Shown here: one piece after another, positions 25,552-34,662 of the stretch
Position numbering within the stretch: position 1 is the stretch's first letter
Layout of the letters: every line of letters begins with the position of its first letter
Assembly (NCBI RefSeq): GCF_900176465.1
Contig: NZ_FWXR01000011.1
Span: 82,594 to 146,593, forward strand
Source of the DNA: Fulvimarina manganoxydans
Lineage (GTDB): Bacteria; Pseudomonadota; Alphaproteobacteria; Rhizobiales; Rhizobiaceae
Direction of reading: 5' to 3'
DNA: 64,000 nucleotides
Translations under genes and position numbers: made by a program
The notes under the pieces: model-generated
What the model saw: the letters and a program-made list of their open reading frames with translations, nothing else
The model's database searches: none
What the model was told of the DNA's origin: nothing

Positions 25552-26433
25552 ATGGACAGTTTGAAGGGCAAGACCCTATTCATTTCCGGTGGATCGCGGG
25601 GCATCGGACTGGCGATCGCCTTGCGGGCCGCCAAGGACGGCGCCAATATCGTCATCGCCGCCAAGACCGACAAGCCGAATCCGAAGCTGCCGGGCACGAT
25701 CCATACGGCGGTCGAGGAGATCGAGAAGGCCGGTGGCCAGGGGCTCGCCGTCACCTGCGACATTCGCGAGGAGGCCGAGGTCGAGGCCGCCGTGGCAAAG
25801 GCTGTCGAGCGCTTCGGCGGGATCGACATCGTCGTCAACAATGCCTCCGCGATCCAGCTGACCGGCACGCTTCAAACCGAGATGAAGCGCTACGACCTGA
25901 TGCAGGGGGTGAATGCGCGCGGCACTTTCCTCGTCTCCAAGACCTGCATTCCGCATCTGAAGGCGGCCGACAACCCGCATATCCTGACGCTTTCGCCGCC
26001 TCTCGACATGAAGGCGAAGTGGTTCGCGCCCCATGTCGCCTATTCCATGGCGAAATTCGGCATGTCGCTCGTCACGCTCGGCCTCGCCGCCGAGTTCGAG
26101 AAGGACGGGATCGCCGCCAATTCGCTTTGGCCCCTGACCGCCATCGACACGGCGGCTGTCCGCAACGTGCTCGGCGGCGACCAGATGGCGCAAATGAGCC
26201 GGAGCCCGGAGATCGTTGCGGATGCCGCGCATCATATCCTGACCCGGCCCTCCCGCCAGATGACGGGCCGTTTCCTCATCGACGAGGTGGTGCTGCGCGA
26301 GGCCGGCGTCACCGACTTCTCGGCCTATGGGCCGAGCGGTGGCGGCGAGCCGGTGGCCGATTTCTTCGTGCCCGACGAGGTGGTGGCGAGCGTTCCGACC
26401 AAGCTGAGGCATCTCTCCTTCGGCCATGGCTGA
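25552..26433 (+). CDS. SDR-family oxidoreductase (HSDL2-like)
   Basis: A 293-residue short-chain dehydrogenase with cofactor motif SGGSRGIGLAIA, NNAS at the end of strand 4 and catalytic Tyr-x-x-x-Lys in YSMAKFGMS. It is longer than classical SDRs and matches the hydroxysteroid dehydrogenase-like 2 group, whose substrate is unknown. AGGAGGGG precedes the ATG. The C-terminal 40 residues are Gly-rich. Confidence 0.87.
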   Translation: MDSLKGKTLFISGGSRGIGLAIALRAAKDGANIVIAAKTDKPNPKLPGTIHTAVEEIEKAGGQGLAVTCDIREEAEVEAAVAKAVERFGGIDIVVNNASAIQLTGTLQTEMKRYDLMQGVNARGTFLVSKTCIPHLKAADNPHILTLSPPLDMKAKWFAPHVAYSMAKFGMSLVTLGLAAEFEKDGIAANSLWPLTAIDTAAVRNVLGGDQMAQMSRSPEIVADAAHHILTRPSRQMTGRFLIDEVVLREAGVTDFSAYGPSGGGEPVADFFVPDEVVASVPTKLRHLSFGHG

Positions 26434-26564
26434 GGGGGGCGATCATCCGAACGCTCTGATTGTCGATCGAACAGATGAGCCGGCTGTCGATCCTGCTTGA
26501 CGCCGCGTGAAGCACGCCGCATGAGGCTCTTCGGGGATTTTCGACTTCGAGGGGGATCGACGTC

Positions 26565-27068
26565 ATGTTCGCGCGCATCACGGGCCTTGCGGCCATCATC
26601 GCCGCGGTCGCTTTGGCCGGTTGCACCACCACGCAGGAAGCCAATGAGGCGCTGCAAAGCCGCTGGGTCGGCCAGCCGAGCGACGCCTTCTTCAGCCAAT
26701 TCGGGCCGCCGGCCACCGCCTTTCCGCTCAATGACGGTGGCCAAGTCTATACCTGGCGCGGCGGCGATACCGATCGCCGGATCCCGGCCCAGTATCGGAT
26801 GATGACCGAACAGGAAAAGAAGAACCAGGCCAGTTCGCCGTCGACGATCATCAACATCGCCATGGGTGGCATGTCGACCGGCCCGTCGACCTATGTCCCG
26901 CCGGGCCAGGTGCTCGTCTCGCCGGAGCGCACCGAGCGTCTCGGTTGCGAGGCGCAGATCGGCGTCAACGCCTCCGGCATTATCACCTCGATCCGCACGA
27001 CGCGCGACACCGATGGCGCTGGTTTCAGCTTCAGCCGCTGCGCCGAGGTCTTCGGCGTCACCAGCTGA
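26565..27068 (+). CDS. Lipoprotein of unknown function
   Basis: A 167-residue protein with signal peptide and lipobox ALAGC (Cys at residue 20). A central segment (WVGQPSDAFFSQFGPP, then YTWRGG) resembles the small SmpA/OmlA-like outer-membrane lipoproteins. Two further Cys residues near the C-terminus probably form a disulfide. Identity beyond lipoprotein is not assured. Confidence 0.75.
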   Translation: MFARITGLAAIIAAVALAGCTTTQEANEALQSRWVGQPSDAFFSQFGPPATAFPLNDGGQVYTWRGGDTDRRIPAQYRMMTEQEKKNQASSPSTIINIAMGGMSTGPSTYVPPGQVLVSPERTERLGCEAQIGVNASGIITSIRTTRDTDGAGFSFSRCAEVFGVTS

Positions 27069-27082
27069 TCGGAGGCGAGCGA

Positions 27083-28354
27083 TCAGGTGGCAAGGGGCAG
27101 GCGGACCGTCTGCCTCAACCCGCCCTGCTGGCGGTTTTCGATGGTGATCGAGCCGCCCATCTTTTCCACGATTTCCTTGGCGATCGCCATGCCGAGACCG
27201 GCGCCGGGCTTTGAATGCCGGCGGCCGGGATCGACGCGGAAGAAGGGCTCGAAGGCTCGGTCCAAGAGCTCAGGGGGAATGCCGGGACCCTCGTCCTCGA
27301 TCACGACGATCGCGGCGCCCGTTTCTCGCTCGAGATGGGCGCAGGCCGCCCCGCCATGCATGGCGGCGTTCTCCATCAGATTGCGCAGCGCGCGCTTCAA
27401 GGCCAAGGGGCGCCCCGCAACGACGAGATCCGGCGGGCCGGCTTCCTCGAACGCCGCATCATGGCCGATCTCGGCCAGTTCGTCCGCGATCTCGCTCATC
27501 AGCGCGCGAAGGGCCACCTTTTCGCTCCGTTCGGGATCGACCTCCTCGCGGACCAGACGAATGGCGCTGTCGGCGATGCGGTCGATCTCGGCGAGATCGG
27601 CAAACCAGGTCTCGCGCTCGTCTTCCGGCAGGAATTCGGCCCGGAGGCGCATGCGTGTCATCGGCGTTCGCAGATCGTGGCCGGCGGCGGCCACCAGCCG
27701 CATCCGGCTTTCGACACCGGCCTTGACCCGGGCGGTCAGACGGTTGAGCGCCATCGCGGTCTGACGCACCTCCAACGGCCCGGTTTCGGGAAGCGGCGCG
27801 GGCAGGCCGTCCGGCCCGACCGTCGCGATCGCCCGTTCCAGGAGCCGGAAGGGCCGCGTCATCATGCCGGCGACGAAGAGGGCGATGGCGGCCGAGCCGA
27901 GAACGACAAGCGCAAGATAGGCCACGAAGACCGGCCAGTTGCGCGGCGGCAAGCCGATATAGGGAAGATAGGCCCAGCGGCCGGGGGCAAATTCGAAGGC
28001 GAGTTGGCGGGCGCGGCCTTCGACATCGATGACCATGCGCAAGGGGATGTCGAGACCCTCGCGGGCCAAGTGGCGCGAAATGCGCCGGCGCTCTTCCACT
28101 AGAAGGCCGGGCGCTTCGCGCGGCTCCGGGCCGACCTTGATGCCGAGCCGGCGTGCGGCGTCTGGATCTTCGCCCAGCAGCGTCGCGACGATGCGCACCT
28201 CCTCCGCGAAAGTCTCGTGGAAGCTCGACCGATCCGGTCGCTCCAGCATCTGGATCGAGACGAGGGCGGCAAGAACCACCACCGCGAGGATCGCGCCGAC
28301 GAGGAGGAGGGCGATGCGCGCCCGCAAGGACCGCATGAAGCGCGGCAGTCTCAC
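27083..28354 (-). CDS. EnvZ-type sensor histidine kinase
   Basis: A 423-residue inner-membrane kinase. The first transmembrane helix is at about 12-35. A periplasmic domain of about 120 residues follows, then a second helix at about 155-180, HAMP (about 180-235), HisKA with H in GHDLRTPMTR, N-box LMENAAMHGG and G-boxes DEGPGIP and GAGLGMAIAKEI. The GTG start at 28354 lies 3 nt after the response-regulator stop. It most likely signals to that regulator, with the divergent CpxP-like gene as a target. Confidence 0.88.
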   Translation of the reverse strand: MRLPRFMRSLRARIALLLVGAILAVVVLAALVSIQMLERPDRSSFHETFAEEVRIVATLLGEDPDAARRLGIKVGPEPREAPGLLVEERRRISRHLAREGLDIPLRMVIDVEGRARQLAFEFAPGRWAYLPYIGLPPRNWPVFVAYLALVVLGSAAIALFVAGMMTRPFRLLERAIATVGPDGLPAPLPETGPLEVRQTAMALNRLTARVKAGVESRMRLVAAAGHDLRTPMTRMRLRAEFLPEDERETWFADLAEIDRIADSAIRLVREEVDPERSEKVALRALMSEIADELAEIGHDAAFEEAGPPDLVVAGRPLALKRALRNLMENAAMHGGAACAHLERETGAAIVVIEDEGPGIPPELLDRAFEPFFRVDPGRRHSKPGAGLGMAIAKEIVEKMGGSITIENRQQGGLRQTVRLPLAT

Positions 28355-28357
28355 GGC

Positions 28358-29080
28358 TCAGCCCCCGCGCTTTTCGACCGGCACGGCGAACTGATAGCCG
28401 CCATTGCGGACCGTCTTGAACATCTTGAAGACGCCATTATCGGAGAATTTGCGGCGCAGTCGGCTCATGGTGACGTCGATCGCCCGGTCATAGGGCTCGA
28501 CATTGCGGCCATGGAGAAGGTCCATCAAGACATCGCGCGACAAGACCCGGCCGGGCCGCTCCAAAAAGATCAGCAGGAGGTCGAATTCGGCGCCGGTCAG
28601 GGCGATCGTCTCGCCATCGGGCCGCGTTACCTGGCGCCGGTCCGGATCGGCGATGAAACCGTCAAAGACATAGCTCGTGCCCGAACTTGCCGCCGGCAAC
28701 GCGTCGTGATTGCCCGTTCGGCGCAGAACGGCGCGTATGCGCGCGGCGAGCTCGCGCGGATTGAACGGTTTGCCGAGATAGTCGTCGGCGCCGAGTTCGA
28801 GGCCGACGATCCGGTCGACATCCTCCTTCAGCGCGGTGAGAAGGATGATGGCGAGCTCGGGCCGGCGATCCTTGAGGTCGCGGCAGATGTCGAGCCCAGA
28901 GCCATCAGGCAGCATGACATCGAGCACGACGAGATCAACCCGGCCATCGGCGAGCTTCTGCTCACAGCTTTTGCGGTCGGTCGCGAGCGTGCAGCGAAAG
29001 CCCTGGCCTTCGAGATATTTGCCGAGAAGCCGGCCGATTTCGGGATCGTCGTCGACGACGAGAATAAGAGGAAGAGCCAT
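28358..29080 (-). CDS. OmpR-family response regulator
   Basis: A 240-residue regulator with an N-terminal receiver (D10-D12, phosphoacceptor D54 in VVLDVMLPDGSG, Lys in LGKPF). The C-terminal winged helix binds DNA (YDRAIDVTMSRLRRKF, then TVRNGGYQF). ATG 29080 with GAGG 7 nt upstream gives the normal family length. The frame is open back to 29317, but the extra residues are low-complexity. It is transcribed together with the kinase. Confidence 0.9.
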   Translation of the reverse strand: MALPLILVVDDDPEIGRLLGKYLEGQGFRCTLATDRKSCEQKLADGRVDLVVLDVMLPDGSGLDICRDLKDRRPELAIILLTALKEDVDRIVGLELGADDYLGKPFNPRELAARIRAVLRRTGNHDALPAASSGTSYVFDGFIADPDRRQVTRPDGETIALTGAEFDLLLIFLERPGRVLSRDVLMDLLHGRNVEPYDRAIDVTMSRLRRKFSDNGVFKMFKTVRNGGYQFAVPVEKRGG

Positions 29081-29278
29081 CTCAGCCTCAGCCTGCGCAT
29101 GGGTCGGCGAGCGCGGAGCGACATCGACAGGCCCTTGGGCTTGGCGAGTGTCCGGCGCTTCTGCGGATCTCGGGAGTGCGACCTTGTCGGGTCGCGTCTC
29201 CCACTGAGGCTCTTGAAACGTCGTCATGGCGAAATGAAGCCTCAAGCCGGGCGGGAGAGCGAGCGGCAAGTTTTTGCA

Positions 29279-29342
29279 CAATGTTTCTGAGGCCGGCTTG
29301 GCAATGTTTCGCAACAAAACCGGGCCCGCCCTGTAACGAAAC
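29279..29342. promoter_or_regulatory. Repeated TGTTTC boxes between the regulator and the CpxP-like gene
   Basis: CAATGTTTC occurs at 29279-29287 and 29302-29310, about two helical turns apart. GTTTCGCAAC (29306-29315) has a near-match in inverted orientation at 29333-29342 (GTAACGAAAC). The divergent intergenic position suggests binding sites for the OmpR-family regulator. Confidence 0.4.
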
Positions 29343-29420
29343 GCGACATTCGGCCGTCATGTGGCAACATCGGACCCTTAAGTTTTGGTGCATCGACAAC
29401 GAGATGAGGGAGACCGTCTC

Positions 29421-30224
29421 ATGAGATATGCACCGAACCGTCGCGCCAAACTTGGCTTTGCCGCGCTCGCCAGCGCCGCCGTCCTGACCGTGAGCGCCGC
29501 GGGCAGCGCGTTTTCCCAGAGTCCGACGCCGCCCCAGATGCCGAACGCCGCCGCTCAGAGCGATGCAGCTTCGCCAGCGGGCCGCGAAGGCGAGAACCGC
29601 AGAGGCGGTGAACGGCACGCCTGGAACGGCCATCATGGCAAGCATGGCGGCAAGCATCATGGACGCCGGGGCGGCCGGGGCCCGATGATGTCGCCGGCCG
29701 CCGTCGCTGCCGGGCTCGCGACCTTGGAGACCGGTATCGGTATCACGCCGGAGCAGATGGGGCCGTGGCGTGACTTCACCGGCGCGGCGGTCGCCTTCTC
29801 AGAAGCCGTCCAGCCGCCAATGCGCGGACCTGGCGGCTGGCGCGGCAAGGACGACGCGCGAATGATGCCGAGTGCCGAAGCCGAGCAGGGCGCGAGCACC
29901 GAGACGGACGGTGAGGCCGACGCGGTTGCCCCCGCGGATGGCCCGGACGGGGCGCCGATTGGCTCGAACGCCGCTGGCGGGTCGATCTTTCCCTTCGCCA
30001 ACAGGATGGCCGATCGGGCGATCGCCGCAGGCGAAGCCGGGCAACGCCTGAAGAGCGCCATGACCAATCTCGATGGCGTCCTGACTGCCGAGCAGAAGCA
30101 GACGGCCCAAACGCTCGTCCGCTCCATGATGCGGGAGGCGCGGGACCATCGCCGCGGCGAGCGTGAACGTCCCCATCGCGGCGATCGTGAAGGCCCTCGC
30201 CATCATCGCGGCGATCGTGGCTGA
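29421..30224 (+). CDS. CpxP/Spy-like periplasmic LTxxQ protein
   Basis: A 267-residue secreted protein with an N-terminal signal peptide (cleavage probably after AGSAFS, about residue 33). A His/Gly/Arg-rich segment spans about 55-85. It has two LTxxQ-type motifs (ITPEQMGPW and LTAEQKQT). These motifs mark the Spy/CpxP family of periplasmic chaperones and sensor inhibitors. The C-terminus is a run of His/Arg/Asp/Gly repeats that may bind metal. It is divergent from the two-component system, as cpxP is from cpxRA. Confidence 0.78.
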   Translation: MRYAPNRRAKLGFAALASAAVLTVSAAGSAFSQSPTPPQMPNAAAQSDAASPAGREGENRRGGERHAWNGHHGKHGGKHHGRRGGRGPMMSPAAVAAGLATLETGIGITPEQMGPWRDFTGAAVAFSEAVQPPMRGPGGWRGKDDARMMPSAEAEQGASTETDGEADAVAPADGPDGAPIGSNAAGGSIFPFANRMADRAIAAGEAGQRLKSAMTNLDGVLTAEQKQTAQTLVRSMMREARDHRRGERERPHRGDREGPRHHRGDRG

Positions 30225-30249
30225 CGGCCATTGATGCAAAATCAACGCC

Positions 30250-30284
30250 CCGCCCGGTCCCGAAGGGGCCGGGCGGTTGGCTTA
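30250..30284 (+). terminator. Intrinsic terminator after the CpxP-like gene
   Basis: CCGCCCGGTCCC (30250-30261) pairs with GGGGCCGGGCGG (30265-30276) around GAA, with one G-T pair. It is followed by the T-rich TTGGCTT. Confidence 0.6.
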
Positions 30285-30459
30285 CAGGCTTCACCAAATC
30301 TCCACGCGAGCGCCCATTGTCTGCAATCCAGCGCTCATCGCTCCTCTCATGCCCTCGCCAGACTGGTCGAGAGCCGTCGTCTCTGTATCTTCGTCACCCA
30401 ATAGGATGCGGCATGGCGCCCTGATGGGAGCCGAGGCCCGGGTCGAAGATGGAGGGCGC

Positions 30460-31371
30460 ATGCGCTGGCGTGGACGCAGACAGTCGAGCAATATCGAAGA
30501 CCGGCGCGATGGCGGCGGCGGGTTCAGCTCCGGTGGCCGCAGGCCGGGAGGCTTGCGCATTCCCGTCAAGGCGGGCGGTGGGGGCGGCATCGCCCTGATC
30601 ATCATCGTCCTGATCGGCTGGTTCGTCTTCGGCATCAATCCGATGGCGCTTTTGAGCGGTATGGACGATGGCGGCAGCTACCAGACGAGCCAAGTCGACA
30701 CGCGCCAATCTGGGCCGGGCGTTGCCGGCACGGCCGATCAGACAGACGATTTCGTGGCGACGGTCCTTGCCGATACCGAGGATGTCTGGACCCGGCGTTT
30801 CGAGGCGGCGGGCGAAACCTATCCGGCCCCGACGCTCGTCCTCTTCGACGATCAGGTCCGCTCCGGCTGCGGTCTCGCTGGTCTGGCGACGGGCCCCTTC
30901 TACTGCCCAGCCGATCAGAAGCTCTATATCGATCTTGCCTTCTTCCGCGAATTGGAGACCCGCTTCGGCGCGCCTGGCGATTTTGCCCAGGCCTATGTGA
31001 TCGCTCATGAAGTCGGCCACCACATCCAGAATCTGACCGGCGTCCTGCCCAAGCTCAACGAGGCGCGTCGCTCTCTGCCCGAAGCCGAGGCGAACGCCCT
31101 TTCCGTGCGCGTCGAGCTGCAGGCCGATTGCTATGCTGGCCTTTTCGCCCACGACATCGGGCAGGCGAACTATCTGGAGGCGGGCGATATCGACGAGGCG
31201 CTCAACGCGGCCTTCCAGATCGGCGACGACACGCTGCAAAAGCGCAGCCAGGGCGTCGTCGTGCCCGACAGTTTTACGCACGGCACGTCCGATCAGCGAC
31301 GCGAATGGTTTCAGCGCGGCTATCAGACCGGCGACTTCGGCGCCTGCGACACGCTTCAGGGGCGGTTGTAG
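30460..31371 (+). CDS. Neutral zinc metallopeptidase (YpfJ/KPN_02809 family)
   Basis: A 303-residue membrane-anchored peptidase with a charged Gly-rich N-terminus and one transmembrane helix (IALIIIVLIGWFVFGI, about 46-62). The extracytoplasmic domain carries HExxH (AHEVGHHIQ) and a downstream Glu region (ELQADCYAGLFAHD). ATG 30460 has GGAGG close upstream; in-frame starts further back would add 60 residues without family character. The function of the family is poorly known. Confidence 0.88.
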   Translation: MRWRGRRQSSNIEDRRDGGGGFSSGGRRPGGLRIPVKAGGGGGIALIIIVLIGWFVFGINPMALLSGMDDGGSYQTSQVDTRQSGPGVAGTADQTDDFVATVLADTEDVWTRRFEAAGETYPAPTLVLFDDQVRSGCGLAGLATGPFYCPADQKLYIDLAFFRELETRFGAPGDFAQAYVIAHEVGHHIQNLTGVLPKLNEARRSLPEAEANALSVRVELQADCYAGLFAHDIGQANYLEAGDIDEALNAAFQIGDDTLQKRSQGVVVPDSFTHGTSDQRREWFQRGYQTGDFGACDTLQGRL

Positions 31372-31470
31372 GGGGCGCCCTGATCGCCGGGGCGAACGAG
31401 CGCGATCGGGCTCGAGACATGGTCGGTAGAGATTGCCCTTCCGCCCGCCTTCGAGCGGCATGAAAGGCTT

Positions 31471-31669
31471 GGCATGGGTCCCCAGCCCTGGCGGGCCGAG
31501 GATGACGAAGCGGGATGGTTGGCGCTTTGGCCCTCAGGGCTTGAGCCCAGCCTGGCAGCCTGTGAGCCTGGAAGCACGCGCTCCTTCGAATCTTGCGAAA
31601 TGGTCCGCCACCGCGCACACAACCTGGACGCTCGTCATCCTCGACCCGACAGGGTCGGGAACCCATGCC
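31471..31669. repeat. Inverted repeat pair in the gap 31372-31740
   Basis: A 38-nt arm at 31471-31508 (beginning GGCATGGGTCCCCAG, ending GAGGATGACGA) recurs inverted at 31633-31669 with about 85 percent identity. Arms 125 nt apart could form a long hairpin. The GAGGATGACG and CATGGGTCCC blocks are typical of short mobile intergenic repeats in Hyphomicrobiales. No gene is supported in this 369-nt gap. Confidence 0.6.
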
Positions 31670-31740
31670 AAACCGCTTGCGACGCCTGCGAACTGTCGTG
31701 GTTGCGCATCGAAGCGCTCAGCGCGGCCTACGCGCACTTC

Positions 31741-32898
31741 TCATCCGACAATCGCATGGGGCACGAAGCGCGAGAGGTTGCGCGTGATGCGGCTCGTATC
31801 CTCGCGAAGGCCGAGGCCGCAGGCCGTCTCGCCGACGATCCAGGCCCCGAGAACGGCGTGGCGGCCGTCCGTCTCGAAGAGCCGCGTCAGCTCCTGGACG
31901 ACGAACCCTTCCGCGCCATAGTCGCCCTCGGTCGTCTCGGTCTCGACGCCGTTCTCGATCACCGTGACATTCTCGCCCTCGCGCGAATGGAGCGGTTTCT
32001 TCACGGCATTTTCCATCTCGCCGGCGCGCGGATCGTCGGCGAAATAGGCCGGGAGAAGGTTGGGATGGCCGGGCGCCCGCTCCCAGAGGAGGGGCAGGAT
32101 CCCCTTGTTCGACAGGATCGCCTTCCAGGGCGGCTCGACCCATTGGGTTCCGGCGCGGGAAAGATGCTCGGCGAAAGGCTCGCGCAGCATGTCTTCCCAC
32201 GGATAGAGCTTGAAGCAGAGATCGATCGTGCGATCGGACAGATCGGTGAAGCGGCTTGTCGCATCGACGCCGATCTGGCGGATATCGAGAAGCTCGGTGC
32301 GGTGGCCGGCCTGGACCGCGCAATCCATCAGATAGGCCGCCGTGCCGCGATCCTCGTCGCTTTCTGTATAAGCGGCGAAATGGAAGATCGCGTCCTTGGA
32401 GAAGGCGGCGAAGGCCTCGATCAGCGCTTCCTGGATCGAATTGAACTGATCGGCGTCCTCGGGCAGGGCGCCGGCCTCGATATTGTCGATCAGCCAGTTG
32501 TATTGAAAGAAGGCCGACTCGAAGATCGAAGTGGGCGTATCGGCATTGTATTCGAGGAGTTTCGCCGGCCCCGTGCCGTCATAGGCGAAGTCGAAACGGC
32601 CATAGAGGGGTTTGTCGCCCGCCTCCCACGAACGGCGAACGAGATCCTGCATCTCGTCCGGAATGGCGAGCCGGGTCATCATCGCCGGGTCGCGGACCAC
32701 GTCGGCGACGATGTCGAGGCACAGGGCGTGAAGCGCCTCGGCCGGGTCCTCGATCGCCTCCTCGATCTCGGCGAGGGTGAAGAGATAGGCCGCATCGTCG
32801 ACCCAATAGGGCTCGCCATACATTTCGTGAAAGCCGAAACCCACGGCCTCGGCTTTTTCGCGCCAGTCCGGCCGCTTGGCGAGGGCGATGCGTTTCAC
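31741..32898 (-). CDS. ATP-grasp protein, glutathionylspermidine synthase-like (YjfC/YgiC family)
   Basis: A 385-residue member of the glutathionylspermidine synthase C-terminal (ATP-grasp) family. Recognisable parts are LLEYNADTPTSIFES, FKLYPWEDM, the Lys in WKAILSNKGILPLLW and ARPGHPNLLPAY-like segments. It lacks the amidase half of true glutathionylspermidine synthetases, as do E. coli YjfC and YgiC. It probably ligates a peptide or amine, but the substrate is unknown. The GTG start lies 4 nt after the DUF1190 stop. It is the last gene of the five-gene minus-strand operon. Confidence 0.88.
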   Translation of the reverse strand: MKRIALAKRPDWREKAEAVGFGFHEMYGEPYWVDDAAYLFTLAEIEEAIEDPAEALHALCLDIVADVVRDPAMMTRLAIPDEMQDLVRRSWEAGDKPLYGRFDFAYDGTGPAKLLEYNADTPTSIFESAFFQYNWLIDNIEAGALPEDADQFNSIQEALIEAFAAFSKDAIFHFAAYTESDEDRGTAAYLMDCAVQAGHRTELLDIRQIGVDATSRFTDLSDRTIDLCFKLYPWEDMLREPFAEHLSRAGTQWVEPPWKAILSNKGILPLLWERAPGHPNLLPAYFADDPRAGEMENAVKKPLHSREGENVTVIENGVETETTEGDYGAEGFVVQELTRLFETDGRHAVLGAWIVGETACGLGLREDTSRITRNLSRFVPHAIVG

Positions 32899-32902
32899 GC
32901 CG

Positions 32903-33484
32903 TCAGCCCCCGAAGAAGCCGCGCGAGGAGGAGCGCCCGCCGAAGCCCGAGCGCGACACCGTCCTCGTATTGACGTTGACCGGGCGGGAGACGCGCTGGC
33001 CGTTGGAGATCCCGCTTGTCACCATGTCGCCGGAGCGCGTCCGGTAGATCGGCCGGGAATAGCTGTAATTGGGGCCGCCCACATAATTGCGATAGGCGCC
33101 ATAGCTCGCCAGATTGCCGATGGCGGAGGAGACCAGATAGCCGGTCATGAAGGGGATGAAGAAGGAGCCCGTATCGCTGCCGGCATTGGTGCTGCCATCG
33201 GCGGCCGCCACCGACTGGGAGGAGAGGCACCGCCCGTCGCCATATTCCTGTTCGCAGGCCGCCTGGCTGTTGAAGTGCGGCGCGCTCTGCAGATGGGCCT
33301 GGAGCGCGCGCTGATATTCGGCCTGGCAGATCTGCAGGTCGACCCCGCTCGCGGCGCATTCGGTCGGATTGTCGAAGACCACTTCGGTGGGCTGGTCGTC
33401 GCCGCAGCCGGTGAGGATCGCGGACGTCGCCGCGATCGTGCCGAGGGCGAGAAGCGGGCGTCGCCCAAGTTTTCTCTGGCGCAT
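32903..33484 (-). CDS. DUF1190 lipoprotein (YjfM/YgiB family)
   Basis: A 193-residue protein with a signal peptide and lipobox (ILTGC, Cys at about 27). The family segment runs from NPTECAASGVDLQICQ to QEYGDGRC, with several conserved Cys. The C-terminal tail is Ser/Gly/Arg-rich. In E. coli the homologues YgiB and YjfM are encoded beside the ATP-grasp proteins YgiC and YjfC, and the same pairing is seen here. Confidence 0.85.
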   Translation of the reverse strand: MRQRKLGRRPLLALGTIAATSAILTGCGDDQPTEVVFDNPTECAASGVDLQICQAEYQRALQAHLQSAPHFNSQAACEQEYGDGRCLSSQSVAAADGSTNAGSDTGSFFIPFMTGYLVSSAIGNLASYGAYRNYVGGPNYSYSRPIYRTRSGDMVTSGISNGQRVSRPVNVNTRTVSRSGFGGRSSSRGFFGG

Positions 33485-33506
33485 GTCTCGTCTCCTCCTC
33501 TCGTCC

Positions 33507-33908
33507 TCAATAGGTCATGCAGGCGGCATTGAGCAGGCCGACGGCGAGCGAGATGCCCGCATTCCAGACACCGGCCGAGATCTCGCCATTGGTGATCCGC
33601 TCATGCAGCTTGGTCATGGTCAAAGACGCGATGAAGAAGGCGAGAATCTGAGCCAGGACGCCGATGATCGACCAGATGATGAAATCGACGACGGAGACGG
33701 AATTGGCGGCGGCCGAAGCGAGCACGATGCCGAAGCCGAGGATCGAGCCGAGATAGGCGGTGACCGCCGCCATGTTGCCGGCTCGGATCAGCGTCATCTC
33801 CTTTTGCGGCGTCAGCGCGGAATAGACGAGCGCGAAGACCCCGTAGAAGACAAGGCCGAGGACGAAATAGGCGAGAAAGGCCGGCAGGCCCGCAACGTAA
33901 CCGAACAT
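33507..33908 (-). CDS. DUF350 membrane protein (YjfL family)
   Basis: A 133-residue protein with four transmembrane helices (about 8-30, 45-70, 75-97, 108-130), the size and topology of DUF350 proteins. The family is seen with PspA and ATP-grasp genes. Its function is unknown. It lies 22 nt before the DUF1190 gene. Confidence 0.85.
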   Translation of the reverse strand: MFGYVAGLPAFLAYFVLGLVFYGVFALVYSALTPQKEMTLIRAGNMAAVTAYLGSILGFGIVLASAAANSVSVVDFIIWSIIGVLAQILAFFIASLTMTKLHERITNGEISAGVWNAGISLAVGLLNAACMTY

Positions 33909-33996
33909 GGTGTCTTCAACTCCCTCCGGCGGCTCGCCTCGAAGGCGCCGGCCGCTCTTTCACGAAATGATGGTGACCCCGGCCTTCCGCGCGGTT

Positions 33997-34662
33997 TCAG
34001 ATGCGCCTGACATCGGCCGGGCCAAGGCCGTAGCCCAGCATGAATTCGATCGAGCCGCCTTCGCGCGAGGTCCGCTGAGCGAGATCGCGCTCGATATTGA
34101 TGAGCAGCATTTCCTGGGTTCGGCCGAGCGGGCGCGCATAGAGCATGCAGGTCTGATGGATCGAGCGTCGGTCCTGGCCGTCGGTCACGTCCTCGACGAA
34201 TTCGACCAGATCGGCGCGCTCCTCGCCCTCGCCCCAATAGCGGTTGAAGAGAATGCCGTCGGCGTCGTAGCGCGGCTGGCCGATAAGGCCCGAGCGGCCG
34301 GTCCAGCGCTCCCATTCGCCATGGCCGGCCGGCACAACGCTGTCCCAAGGGTGATAGATGGAGATGTCCTCGATGGCATCACCCGGGCGTCCGGTGGCCG
34401 ATAGGATCTGCAAGAGGCGATCATTGTCGTCATAGTAGCGCGACAGAACGGTGTTGCCGTCGAGCCGGGCTTCGCCGAAGGCAACGCAGATGAAAGTGCC
34501 ACCCTCGGGCAGCGCCATGCCGGGTTCGGCGCCCGCCGCGTCGGCCTCCACCGAAAGGAGATCGATCTCGATGGCGCCGCCGATGGGCACGCCGAGCGGG
34601 CCGCGTTCGGCCGGCAGATCGGCGCCGCTATCCTTCTTGCCGAACAGCGAGGAAAAGATCAT
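33997..34662 (-). CDS. DUF2491 protein (YjfK family)
   Basis: A 221-residue soluble protein starting MIFSSLFGKK. It is rich in short beta segments with conserved blocks (YDDNDRLLQIL, ISIYHPWDSVVP, NRYWGEG). These match DUF2491, the family of E. coli YjfK. ATG 34662 overlaps the channel gene stop (ATGA); an in-frame extension to 34770 lies inside that gene. No enzymatic motif was recognised. Confidence 0.82.
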   Translation of the reverse strand: MIFSSLFGKKDSGADLPAERGPLGVPIGGAIEIDLLSVEADAAGAEPGMALPEGGTFICVAFGEARLDGNTVLSRYYDDNDRLLQILSATGRPGDAIEDISIYHPWDSVVPAGHGEWERWTGRSGLIGQPRYDADGILFNRYWGEGEERADLVEFVEDVTDGQDRRSIHQTCMLYARPLGRTQEMLLINIERDLAQRTSREGGSIEFMLGYGLGPADVRRI

